From: an uncultured Eubacterium sp.
Lineage (GTDB): Bacteria; Bacillota; Clostridia; Lachnospirales; Lachnospiraceae
DNA length: 64,000 nucleotides
Assembly (NCBI GenBank): GCA_947385875.1
Contig: CANDMV010000003.1
Location: forward strand, 1-64,000
Direction of reading: 5' to 3'
The translations under genes and the position numbers were made by a program. Positions 44,595 through 53,068 of the stretch are shown here, one piece after another (the first letter of the stretch is position 1; each line of letters begins with the position of its first letter). The notes under the pieces were generated by a model. The model saw only the letters and a program-made list of their open reading frames with translations, was not told the DNA's origin and made no database searches.

Positions 44595-46469
44595 TCATTT
44601 TCCGATTAATATTATAATAGACTGCGGCGATACTGCAATCTGCTGCTGTTTTTCCATTTCCTTTGGAAGCTCATAGTATGGCTCATCCTTATCCGCCGTA
44701 TTAACCGTAAAATACCACTTTAATCCATAAGGCAGCTTTGGCAGCGCCAGCGACTGCTGCTCAATATAAAAATTCAGCCCTATGTAGATAAAATCATCTT
44801 CTGTACCATCTTCACGCACGGCGTATCTGCCGCAGTATAACAGGCCGACTGCTACTGGAAACCGATTTTTCATCGTCACCCATGCACTTTCTCCATGATA
44901 GGACAAATCCGGATAACCTTTCGATTCATAATCACACATCTGCATAGGCTTGCCGCTGCTTAAAATCGGGTGCTCTGCACGAAACGCGATCATCCGGCGT
45001 ACAAACTGTGTGTAAGCAGTATTGCGCTTCAGACTGCTCCAGTTGACCCATCCTGTCTTATTATCCTGACAATAGCAGTTATTATTTCCCTGCTGGGAAT
45101 TGCCGAATTCATCTCCCGCTAAGATCAGCGGAACACCCTGCCCGATCATAAGAATCACTATGGCGTTGCGCATCTGCTTTTTACGGAACTCTATAATACT
45201 CCTCTTCCTTGTCGGGCCTTCCATACCGCCATTACAGCTGAAATTCCACTTAATGCCGTCCTGATTTCCTTCCCCGTTTTCTTCATTATGCTTTTCTAAA
45301 TAAGAAAACAGGTCCGCCAGAGTAAATCCATTATTACCTGCAATATAATTTATAAATCCAAATACCTGATTCTGACGTTTCAGCTGATTTAACAGCTCCG
45401 GAATGCTGCCGTCATTCCTGCTTAACAATTTTCTGGCTGCATATAAAAAATCCTCGTTGTACACAAATAAATGAGGATACGCGGTCTTCTTATCAAATAA
45501 ATGCATATGAAAACCTTCTGCAAACAGCTTCGTACGTCTTAAAATCAAATCCTGCCCCATTGCGTCGACCGGCAGCGCTGCCCCGAGCAGGTGAAAGCCG
45601 TCCACATGGTATTCCATGACCCAGTAGCGCAGGATCTCAACTGCAATATTCTGGTTCATCTTTTCATCAAAATACATCTCCATAATGCATTCCATCTGAT
45701 TTTTATGAAGCTCGCGAATCAGCGCTTTTAACTCCACAGAAGGCTCATCTGTAGCAGCATAAGCCGACTTTGGAGCATAATAATCTCCCGGTATATAACC
45801 CCAGCAGTTTATTTTACAAGATCTTTCTTCCGCATTTTCTTCCAGCAAATATCCTTCAATAGCATTTTCGCTCCAATCTGTAATATCCCGGCTGTCCTCT
45901 TTTTCTACGATCAGCTCCTCAAATTCATATACCGGCATAAATTCTATAGAAGTCACGCCCAGCTCCTTTAAATAAGGAATCTTATCCATGACACCTGCAA
46001 ATGTCCCTCTTTTCTTCCCTACGGCACCTGCATCCATCGTAAAGCTGCGGACATTAAGCTTATACATGACCATTTGCTCCCTTGGAATTTCCGGAAAACG
46101 ATCGCCGCACCAGTCAAACTCTGTAAAATCAAAACCAGCACGAATTTCCCAGTCAGCTGCCAGCCTTTTTCGATCCGCCCATTTTTCTCGTCCTATGACC
46201 CTGCGCGCATGTTTGTCAAATACTACTTTTCCATCAATCTCATAATTATAGTTCAGCTTTTTACATTTAAGTCCTTTTATTCCTACGGAACGGAGAGCCC
46301 CAATACAATATTCATCCGGAACTGGTATGCGGATCTGCTTATCATTTGCTGTATAAAGCAGAATCGCACATTTTTGCTCTTTTTCACCTTCAAATGTGAA
46401 ATAAACAGCATCTGCTGTTTTGGATACACCGATTTTTGCATAATTTCCTTCAATGATTGTATATTCCAT
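44595..46469 (-). CDS. GH13 alpha-amylase/debranching-like protein with degenerate active site
   Basis: This 624-residue protein has an N-terminal beta-sandwich region (1-125), a GH13 barrel and a C-terminal domain. The fold is clear: MYKLNVRSFTMDAGA, RGTFAGVMDKIPYLKELGVT, NCWGYIPGDYYAPKSAYAA, IGQGVPLILAGDEFGNSQQG. The catalytic motifs are not. Region II reads VDGFHLLGAA (Leu at 295 where the nucleophile Asp belongs). Region IV reads IAGNNGFTL (Asn-Asn at 379-380 instead of His-Asp). Region I lacks the Asn-His pair. It is unlikely to hydrolyse glucans and may bind glycogen-like polymers. Related proteins with this change occur, as I recall, across Lachnospiraceae. Confidence 0.85.
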   Translation of the reverse strand: MEYTIIEGNYAKIGVSKTADAVYFTFEGEKEQKCAILLYTANDKQIRIPVPDEYCIGALRSVGIKGLKCKKLNYNYEIDGKVVFDKHARRVIGREKWADRKRLAADWEIRAGFDFTEFDWCGDRFPEIPREQMVMYKLNVRSFTMDAGAVGKKRGTFAGVMDKIPYLKELGVTSIEFMPVYEFEELIVEKEDSRDITDWSENAIEGYLLEENAEERSCKINCWGYIPGDYYAPKSAYAATDEPSVELKALIRELHKNQMECIMEMYFDEKMNQNIAVEILRYWVMEYHVDGFHLLGAALPVDAMGQDLILRRTKLFAEGFHMHLFDKKTAYPHLFVYNEDFLYAARKLLSRNDGSIPELLNQLKRQNQVFGFINYIAGNNGFTLADLFSYLEKHNEENGEGNQDGIKWNFSCNGGMEGPTRKRSIIEFRKKQMRNAIVILMIGQGVPLILAGDEFGNSQQGNNNCYCQDNKTGWVNWSSLKRNTAYTQFVRRMIAFRAEHPILSSGKPMQMCDYESKGYPDLSYHGESAWVTMKNRFPVAVGLLYCGRYAVREDGTEDDFIYIGLNFYIEQQSLALPKLPYGLKWYFTVNTADKDEPYYELPKEMEKQQQIAVSPQSIIILIGK

Positions 46470-46608
46470 ATATTTTCCGCCTTCTCCTGTCTGCCTGTTA
46501 ACTGGAACGAATCCTTTGTATCCCTCGTATAGTGTGTCTTATAAAATATTATATCATTAAGCTTTACTATTTGTATATAATTTTCTGAAAAAACATATAA
46601 GTTCTTAG

Positions 46609-47074
46609 GTAACAGTCCAGATAGGGAGTTACATATTGGCTGTTCGGACGCTGGGAGAGGGAATCTGCTTATGGCAGGCATCACATGAAATCTCTTTTCT
46701 ATAACGGCTGTAGCAGATCAGTGATCTATGATAAGCAGTTCTCGGTTAGTTCTGCCGATGTACATCGTTTTTATTGTTAGGCTAATCAAAAACAGCTGGG
46801 TGAGGGGAGCTGTGCCATCTTTCTGTGACGTTGGAAGAATGATTAGAAGCCCTTAGTATTCTGTTCAATAAACAGGCGGCAAAGCCGAAGCGGCACCTTT
46901 AGCTTCTAGCGTTAGCTGGGGCGGACTAGGTGCCGCGACCGTCCGGTGCCATAGCGTAAAAACAGAATACTTAGGGATTCTTATCATTTTGTAAAAGTCA
47001 CAAAAAGATGGCACAGCTCCCCTCACCCAGCGTCCGGGTATCCATAAATGTAACACCCTATCTGAACTGTTATG
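46609..47074. repeat. Palindromic intergenic repeat, copy 2: nested giant hairpin
   Basis: The 640-bp gap upstream of the GH13-like gene contains two pieces. At 46609-46665 is a degenerate end copy (GATAGGGAGTTACATATTGG, CGGACGCTGGGAGAGGG). At 46793-47032 there is a hairpin about 240 bp long. Its arms of about 70 bp begin CTGGGTGAGGGGAGCTGTG at the left and end CACAGCTCCCCTCACCCAG at the right. The loop contains a second hairpin, GCGGCACCT with AGGTGCCGC. The right end continues GCGTCCGGGTATCC ... TGTAACACCCTATCTGAACT to 47074. No coding sequence is present. Confidence 0.75.
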
Positions 47075-47111
47075 TTATTAGATGATTAGAGATTTATTGT
47101 GAATAATAGAT

Positions 47112-48956
47112 CTACTCAAGCTTTAATGTTTCTGGCAGAAAGCAGGATGGCTCTACGGTTTTGTTACGCATCATTTTCACATAGAATATATGAAGTGACT
47201 GTCTGGCACGTGTCATGCCTACGTACATCATACGGCGCTCTTCTTCGATTTCTGCTTCTAGGACCGCTTTCTTGTACGGAATCAGCCCTTCATTGACATC
47301 AGGCATAATAATAGTATCATATTCGAGTCCTTTGGATGCATGAAGCGTCATGATCGATACGCTGTCTGTCTCCTGCTGCGTACGGTTATATTCCCGCTTC
47401 TGCTTCAATTTTTCTGTATAATCAGAGACAAACTGCAGCCATTCATCTAACCGCCGGTATTCTTTCGTACTTTCTGCCAGCTCGTCCAGAGTTTCAAACA
47501 AGTCAGCTGAAGGAATCTGCCGTTCTTTGGCGTATTCTGTCAGATACTCTTCGTATCCGATGCCCTTGCGCAGATAGTTGACTGCTGCAAAAGGCGTGAT
47601 TCTTGACAGCACCTGCAGGTCATAGCCCAGCTGTTCAATGCGCTGTGCAATCCACGGCTGTTCCTCATAAAAATCCTGCCATACATCAAAAGATATAACC
47701 GGCTGCATATTAAGGCTTTCCCTGCTGATATATCTCTTTGGCCGGTTCATAATCCGCAGAAAATCCCCTCTTGCGCGGCTTCCCAGCGCCAGTCTAAAAT
47801 ATGCCATAATGTCTTTCGCTATCCAATGATCGTAGATATTTGGTATCCGCTCTTTTGTCCGAAATGGCAGATTATACTCTATCAGCTTTGCAATCAATGC
47901 ACCCGGCTGAGTATTGGTACGCTATAAAACCGCGATCTGGCTGTAGCTGCCTCCGCTGTCTGCCTGTGCCCGGATTAAATCGATAATAGCCTTGTTTTCC
48001 TCCTGAACATTGTCAAACTGTCTGCATTGAAAGGCTTGCCGCTGTTCTGTCTGCGCACTTTTTATCACTTTTTTAAAACGGTTTTTATTATGGGCAATAA
48101 GCTTTCCTGCCAGTTCTACGACTTCTTTCGGGCAGCGGTAATTAACTGACAGGCTGATTTGCCGGGCAGACGGATAATCTTTTGGAAAATTCAGCATCAA
48201 CTCTGGCTTTGAGCCGCGGAAACGATAAATCGACTGATCATCATCGCCTACTACAAAAAGATTTGCCGAATCACCGGCAAGCAGGCGTACCGTCTCATAC
48301 TGCAGCTGGTTAATGTCCTGAAATTCATCGACCATAATATAGGTATACTTATTCTGCCATGCAGCAAGCAGATCTTTCCGCTGCTCCAACAGCTCTTTTG
48401 TATAGACCAGTATATCATCAAAATCAATCAGCCGATTCTGCCGCATATACCTGGCATATTCATGATAAACCGTGACAAATATATCTTTTCCGCAGTGGAT
48501 CGGATAATAATTTTCAATAGAAACACTGCTGTTTTTGATTGCGCTGATCTCGCTGAGCAGACTGCCGCAGAATTCGGATTCGTCTTCGCATTCGATTCTA
48601 TTCCTTGCAATAATTTCCCGCATAAACTGATATTTTACTTCTTCACGGGCAATATTTTCTGCGGAATAATGATATGCATGTTTTAATATCGTAAAAAAAA
48701 CGGCGTGAAATGTGCCAAAACTGACACCTGGATATTTTTTGACGGTCAGCTGTTCAAAACGCCTGCGCATTTCTCCGGCAGCTGCCTTTGTAAATGTGAC
48801 AACTAAGATCCTGCTCGGCGGTACGCCGTGCTGCTTAATCAGATATTCTGTACGTTTTGTAATCACCGCAGTTTTTCCGCTGCCAGGCCCTGCCAGAACG
48901 AGACAGGGGCCTTCTGTATGTGTGACAGCTTCTGCCTGCGAAGGATTTAGATTCAT
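47112..48956 (-). pseudogene. UvrD/PcrA-like ATP-dependent DNA helicase interrupted by an in-frame amber codon
   Basis: One reading frame contains all superfamily 1A motifs except for a single TAG at 47922-47924. Before it: AGPGSGKTAVITKRTEYLI (I), VTFTKAAAGEMRRRF (Ia), YIMVDEFQDINQLQ (II), VVGDDDQSIYRFRG (III), SLSVNYRCPKEVVE (IV). After it, in the same frame: RTNTQPGALIAKLIEYN, then IMTLHASKGLEYDTIIMPDV (V) and RRMMYVGMTRARQSLHIF (VI). The TAG sits where relatives have Tyr in IAVLYRTNTQ. Downstream translation could restart at an ATG (47897) but would lack the ATPase half. The start is ATG 48956. Total length without the stop is about 614 residues. Confidence 0.85.
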
Positions 48957-49011
48957 ATTCTGCCTTTCTTCTTTTTCTATCTTTATTTTTTTCTTTTGTG
49001 CTAAATACACA

Positions 49012-49050
49012 AGCCTGCCCTTATAAGATGATCCATTACAAGGACAGGCT
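49012..49050 (+). terminator. Terminator-like hairpin upstream of the helicase gene
   Basis: AGCCTGCCCTT (49012-49022) pairs with AAGGACAGGCT (49040-49050), 11 bp with one mismatch, which is G-U on the minus strand. On the plus strand TTTTCATATCATTTT follows. No plus-strand gene precedes it. In the minus-strand transcript it lies in the leader of the helicase gene, about 55 bases before its ATG, so it could instead be a leader structure. Confidence 0.35.
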
Positions 49051-49085
49051 TTTCATATCATTTTAATCTCTCCGGGTCTGAATCC

Positions 49086-49261
49086 CGCAGCTCTGCTGCG
49101 TAACAAACTAATACCGAGCAAAGCGAGGTTGGTTTTTTGATACCCCGCAGCTTACTGCGGAGTCGTTCATTGTGTGCTCTTAGAAAAATATGCTGAGTAC
49201 TTTTACTAAATATCACCGGGACAATACACTAAACATTCGTCTAGCGCGCAGCGAAGCTGCG
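49086..49261. repeat. Cluster of three short GC-rich hairpins (GCAGC family)
   Basis: The gap between the hydrogenase and the helicase has three near-identical mini-hairpins: CGCAGC-TCT-GCTGCG (49086-49100), CCGCAG-CTTA-CTGCGG (49145-49160) and CGCAGC-GAA-GCTGCG (49247-49261). A segment rich in T (GGTTGGTTTTTTGATACC) lies between the first two. They look like copies of one repeat unit rather than protein-coding sequence. The first and third share surrounding bases GGGATTC/GGGGAATC. Confidence 0.5.
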
Positions 49262-49282
49262 GGGAATCAGTCTCAGAGGAAT

Positions 49283-50731
49283 TTAAGCACGATGCATAGA
49301 GAATTTATCCATGTCATAATTTTCCAGGTTGCCATGCACACTGCGGTCATCTGCCTGCGCCAGGAGAGTGTCCCTGTTTTTCTTGGATTTAACCTTATCC
49401 TGAAACGCACTCGGTCCTCCAACGCAGCCGCCCTCACATGCCATGCCTTCGATGAAATCTTCCGGCAGCTTGCCGACTTTCATAAGGAGCAGTGCTTTCT
49501 TACATTCAGCTGCACCGTTTGCACGACATACTTTTGCATCCATTTCCTGATCGGTCTCCTTTAAGCACTGGAGAACAGCTTCCGTTACACCTCCGGAATT
49601 GCCAAAACGCTTGCCGAAAATACTGGATTCCTGATATTCATTTTCCGCCGGCTTAAGCGTCACATCTTTTGCCTTCAACAGTACACGAATCTCACTGTAA
49701 GTCAATACAGCATCCGCGTTGCCCTCGATCTTTTGATCCTTCACCTCAGATTTCTTCGCGATACATGGGCCGATAAACACTGTATATGCCTCTGGATCTT
49801 TTGATTTGATCAAACGTGAAACGCCGCACATTGGCGATACAGTCGTAGATACATGATCTTTCAGTTCCGGATAATGCTTATAGATCATATTTACAAAGCC
49901 TGGACAGCATGAGGTAGTCATCTTTTTTCCTTCCCTATATGCCTCAGCCCACTCATCCGCTTCGCTTGCCGCTGTCAGATCGCCGCCGAGCCCGACTTCA
50001 ATCGTATCCTCAAAGCCTAATTCTTTCAGGGCGTTTTTCCAGCTCTGCATCGTAATATCAGCGCCAAACTGGCCTTCTGTAGCCGGTGCAATCATAGCAT
50101 ATACTTTCCTGCCAGATTTAAGCGCTTCAATAACATCTACAATAAATGTCTGTGAGCCAATCGCTCCAAATGGGCAGTTGTGGATGCACTGTCCGCAGCG
50201 GATACATTTTTCTTTATCAATAACGGAAACGTTGTACTCATCGTATGTAATGGCATCTACCGGACATGCCACCTTGCATGGACGTTTTACGCCGACAATC
50301 GCGTTGTATGGACATGCCTTTGCGCACATCCCGCATTCTTTACATTTTGACGGATCGATATAAGAACGGTCATGCCCCATTTTAATGGCCCCGAATTTGC
50401 AGGCATTAATACAAGCCTTGCCCAGACAGTTCTGGCAGTTATCTGTAACTGTATAACTGGAAATCGGACAGCCTTCACATGCAGAACTGATAACCTGAAT
50501 GACATTTCCATCCTGCCCCTTGCCCAGATTCTTACCCTCTGCCAGACGGACTCTCTGACGGATAATCTCCCTTTCCTTATAAATACAGCAGCGGAATTGA
50601 GGCTCTGGTCCAGGAATCAGCTTCTTTGGAATATCATCCCTGTTTTCTTCTAATGTTCCGTCAAAAGCCATCTTTGCAACTTCATACAATACGTCGTGTT
50701 TGATCTTGATTACGTTCTCATCATTGTACAT
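49283..50731 (-). CDS. [FeFe] hydrogenase, group B-like monomeric enzyme with ferredoxin-type clusters
   Basis: This 482-residue protein reversibly reduces protons or oxidises H2. Residues about 84-195 hold several Cys motifs for 4Fe-4S clusters (CQNCLGKACINAC, CKECGMCAKACP, CIRCGQCIHNCP). The H-cluster motifs are L1 TSCCPGF (273-279), L2 GPCIAKK (321-327) and L3 GMACEGGCVGG (429-439). All four H-cluster cysteines are present. L1 lacks the usual Trp, and L2 has Gly-Pro in place of the usual Met-Pro, as I recall for group B enzymes. GGGGGAAAG precedes the ATG. The leader carries a hairpin. Confidence 0.92.
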   Translation of the reverse strand: MYNDENVIKIKHDVLYEVAKMAFDGTLEENRDDIPKKLIPGPEPQFRCCIYKEREIIRQRVRLAEGKNLGKGQDGNVIQVISSACEGCPISSYTVTDNCQNCLGKACINACKFGAIKMGHDRSYIDPSKCKECGMCAKACPYNAIVGVKRPCKVACPVDAITYDEYNVSVIDKEKCIRCGQCIHNCPFGAIGSQTFIVDVIEALKSGRKVYAMIAPATEGQFGADITMQSWKNALKELGFEDTIEVGLGGDLTAASEADEWAEAYREGKKMTTSCCPGFVNMIYKHYPELKDHVSTTVSPMCGVSRLIKSKDPEAYTVFIGPCIAKKSEVKDQKIEGNADAVLTYSEIRVLLKAKDVTLKPAENEYQESSIFGKRFGNSGGVTEAVLQCLKETDQEMDAKVCRANGAAECKKALLLMKVGKLPEDFIEGMACEGGCVGGPSAFQDKVKSKKNRDTLLAQADDRSVHGNLENYDMDKFSMHRA

Positions 50732-50761
50732 ACGCTTTCCCCCATTTATAATTATGATAGT

Positions 50762-50805
50762 TACTTTTCACACCCTGCCGGAAAGCGGCTGTGCTGTAAA
50801 AAGTA
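50762..50805 (-). other. Three-part hairpin in the hydrogenase leader
   Basis: TACTTTT/AAAAGTA (50762-50768 with 50799-50805), CACA/TGTG (50769-50772 with 50790-50793) and GCCG/CGGC (50777-50780 with 50786-50789) stack into one bulged hairpin about 30 bases upstream of the hydrogenase start. A TTGACA hexamer lies just upstream (50814-50819), but no matching -10 is seen. The hairpin may control the message, but no known riboswitch is recognised. Confidence 0.4.
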
Positions 50806-50946
50806 CCTTATGATGTCAATAACTTATTTTCTGGACAGTAAAATACTTTGTATCTTTCTTAAATCTATGGTAATATTCTAACATACAGAACAAAAAGATA
50901 CACAGGCTATGCTCATTTTCTGCTCTGGATTCTAAAGAATACTGCC

Positions 50947-51004
50947 AGCGCTTCATTACGGCGGTTTTCAGAGCTTATCTGAAGCGCTAGAATGATATTT
51001 TTTT
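50947..51004 (+). terminator. Orphan terminator-like inverted repeat
   Basis: AGCGCTTCA (50947-50955) and TGAAGCGCT (50980-50988) are a perfect 9-bp inverted repeat. The plus strand then reads AGAATGATATTTTTTTAA, with seven Ts at 50997-51003. No gene on the plus strand ends here, since the hydrogenase is divergent. It could terminate a small untranslated RNA from about 50.8 kb. The rest of the 50.73-51.24 kb gap is AT-rich, with poly-A/T tracts and nothing else I can name. Confidence 0.4.
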
Positions 51005-51239
51005 AACAATCCATGCGAAAAAAAATTATCGACTGATTTAGTGGATATGGGTGATTATAATACAAACTCTTTAAAAAATCTACACTCTTTCCGCTAAATT
51101 TGCGCTTGTACTAAAAAAAAAACGTAATCGTTCACAAGTGTTCTATTCGAACAGAAATTAGAGTTGGAGCATGTTTTCAAACACGCATTAGGCACCACTT
51201 TCCACTCAAAAACATATTTTAAAAGAAAAAGGTATTATC

Positions 51240-51713
51240 ATGGCATACGAAACATTTGTTCCCATTATTGGTACAATTATGAATATTTCACGCGGCAGCG
51301 ACTGCTGCAGCCAAATGATCGCAATGCGCACAGGAAATGGAATCGTAAATTTTATGTCAGATTCCCAGACACTGGTCATAGACAGCAGGCCGCTGCGGCC
51401 CGGTATGCGGATCGCCGCATTTTATGACAGCAGCCTGCCGGTGCCGCTGATCTATCCACCCCAGTACCGTGCACTTATCATCACACAGCTTGGCAGAAAT
51501 GAGCAGATCACATTAAAATTTTTTAACAGAAATCTTTTGGCTTCTGACCGAAGTCTCCAGTTAAATATTTCAGATCAGACGATTGTGCAGACAATTAACG
51601 GCCAGAGATTTGACTGCAGCCCTAGAAACCAGGATCTTTTGGTTTATTATTCAGCAACTACAAGAAGCATTCCTCCGCAGACAACACCGAACCGAATCAT
51701 TGTTTTCTGCTGA
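51240..51713 (+). CDS. Uncharacterised 157-residue protein next to the cotJ operon
   Basis: I do not recognise the family with certainty. The protein has no signal peptide or membrane helix. It looks beta-rich: FVPIIGTIMNISRGSDCC, IAMRTGNGIVNFMSDSQTL, RPLRPGMRIAAFYDSSLPVP and LIYPPQYRALIITQLGRNEQ. The first half, with alternating hydrophobics and RPGMRIAAFYD, is like a small OB-type barrel, but that is a guess. AAAGGT lies seven bases before the ATG. A possible CATATTTTA -10-like element lies just upstream. It ends about 150 bp before cotJA and may share sporulation control. Confidence 0.7.
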   Translation: MAYETFVPIIGTIMNISRGSDCCSQMIAMRTGNGIVNFMSDSQTLVIDSRPLRPGMRIAAFYDSSLPVPLIYPPQYRALIITQLGRNEQITLKFFNRNLLASDRSLQLNISDQTIVQTINGQRFDCSPRNQDLLVYYSATTRSIPPQTTPNRIIVFC

Positions 51714-51866
51714 TATCATAAATTGCAGTAATGCAGCCCCATCTATATGAAAACTGCTGCAAAACCTAATCCAAAATACGTGCCAGACAAAAATACTTCT
51801 TACAAACTTATGCACCATATCCACCATTTATGCATATTTTATAATAAAAAGTTTAAGGAGTTGCAT

Positions 51867-52085
51867 ATGCACAACTGTTATCAGTCTAACAACTGCGGCT
51901 CAATGCCATATATGATGCAGCCGGGCGGGTGCCAGAATTCCGTAGAATGCACCTGCTTTATGGCTATGGCAACCGTACCTTGGCAGCAGTTTACCGATGC
52001 TTACGAACCGGCACAGGCTTTCCAGATTGGAACCATATTCCCGGAGCTTGACAAACCATTTCTTGGAAGGGGTGTGATGAGGTAA
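51867..52085 (+). CDS. cotJA: Spore coat-associated protein CotJA
   Basis: This 72-residue protein has the CotJA core CFMAMATVPWQQFTDAYEPA followed by FQIGTIFPELDKPFLG. It is needed for CotJC assembly into the spore coat. The start is the ATG at 51867, six bases after AAGGAG; the open frame extends 40 codons further upstream without support. A CATATTTT element at 51833-51840 may be part of a sporulation sigma-E/K type promoter. The stop overlaps the cotJB start (TAATG). Confidence 0.9.
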   Translation: MHNCYQSNNCGSMPYMMQPGGCQNSVECTCFMAMATVPWQQFTDAYEPAQAFQIGTIFPELDKPFLGRGVMR

Positions 52086-52348
52086 TGAATCAGGCAAAAA
52101 ACAAATATGAACTTTTCACCTGGATTAACAAAGTGAGCTTTATGGCATACGACATGGCACTCTACCTCGACACACATCCACAGGATCAGCAGGCGCTCGC
52201 GTTTTTCCAGAAATATAACCAGATGCGCCGTCAGGCAATGGACACTTATGCAGCTCAGTTCGGCCCGCTGAATATGGACTGTATTGAAAATAACGATCAC
52301 TGGCACTGGGCCGACCAGCCGTGGCCTTGGGAAGGAGGACGCTGCTAA
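52085..52348 (+). CDS. cotJB: Spore coat protein CotJB
   Basis: This 87-residue CotJB has INKVSFMAYDMALYLDTHP, then QDQQALAFFQKYNQMRRQAM and a Trp-rich end (DHWHWADQPWPWEGGRC). It lies in the middle of cotJABC and overlaps cotJA by one base (TAATG), so translation is coupled. Confidence 0.93.
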   Translation: MNQAKNKYELFTWINKVSFMAYDMALYLDTHPQDQQALAFFQKYNQMRRQAMDTYAAQFGPLNMDCIENNDHWHWADQPWPWEGGRC

Positions 52349-52957
52349 ATGTGGAATTATGAAAAAAGACTCGAATACCCGGTAAATATCTCTACACCAA
52401 ACCCGAAAATCGCACAGGTAATTCTGTCACAGTTCGGAGGCCCGGATGGCGAATTAGCCGCCTCCATGCGGTATCTGTCACAGCGTTATACAATGCCGTA
52501 CCGGAATGTAGCAGGCCTTTTGACCGATATAGGTACAGAGGAGCTCGCACACATGGAAATGATCTGTGCCATCGTGCATCAGCTTACCCGCAATCTGACC
52601 CCGGAAGAGGTGACTGCATCAGGATTTGACAAATACTATGTAGACCATACGCTTGCACTCTGGCCGCAGGCAGCAGGCGGCATACCATTCAATGCCTGCG
52701 AATTCCAGTCCAAAGGCGATCCGATTACAGATTTGATGGAGGACATGGCAGCAGAGCAGAAGGCACGCACCACTTATGACAATATTCTGCGGCTTGTAAA
52801 AGACCCTGAGGTATGTGATCCAATCCGCTTCCTTAGAGAAAGAGAGATCGTACACTTCCAGCGCTTCGGCGAAGGGCTGAATATTGTAAAAGAACATCTG
52901 GATTCTAAGAACTTCTACGCATTCAATCCAGAATTTGATATACGACAGAAATCATAA
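52349..52957 (+). CDS. cotJC: Spore coat protein CotJC, manganese-catalase family
   Basis: This 202-residue CotJC has the manganese-catalase-type four-helix bundle with metal ligands visible as DGELAASMRYLSQRY, DIGTEELAHMEMI and DMAAEQKARTTYDNIL. A last ligand lies in REREIVHFQRFGEGL. It sits in the spore coat and may detoxify peroxide. It starts right after the cotJB stop with GGAGG inside cotJB. Confidence 0.95.
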   Translation: MWNYEKRLEYPVNISTPNPKIAQVILSQFGGPDGELAASMRYLSQRYTMPYRNVAGLLTDIGTEELAHMEMICAIVHQLTRNLTPEEVTASGFDKYYVDHTLALWPQAAGGIPFNACEFQSKGDPITDLMEDMAAEQKARTTYDNILRLVKDPEVCDPIRFLREREIVHFQRFGEGLNIVKEHLDSKNFYAFNPEFDIRQKS

Positions 52958-52972
52958 AGCAAAAATACAAAA

Positions 52973-53068
52973 GGGACTGCCGCACTAAGAAAAATACATA
53001 CAAGATATAGCAGATATATAAACATCAATCGCTATATTTTGTTATATCTTGCTTAGCGCGACAGCCCC
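52973..53068 (-). terminator. 96-bp terminator-like inverted-repeat element between cotJC and azlD
   Basis: GGGACTGCCGCACTAAG (52973-52989) is nearly complementary to CTTAGCGCGACAGCCCC (53052-53068). The three differences are all G-U pairs when read on the minus strand, so the RNA hairpin is best on the azlD side. Inside, AAGATATAGC and GCTATATTTTG.. can also pair. On the minus strand CCCTTTTGTATTTTT follows, which fits a terminator for the convergent azlCD transcript. The terminal sequence also resembles insertion-sequence ends. From 53069 to 53401 I see no convincing gene. Confidence 0.55.

Noticed and set aside
47112-47897. Separate 261-residue protein
   Set aside because: It is the C-terminal half of the helicase in the same frame as the N-terminal half; only one TAG separates them, so it is not an independent gene.
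49086-49261. CRISPR-like array
   Set aside because: Units are short palindromes at irregular distances, with no constant repeat plus unique spacers and no cas genes.
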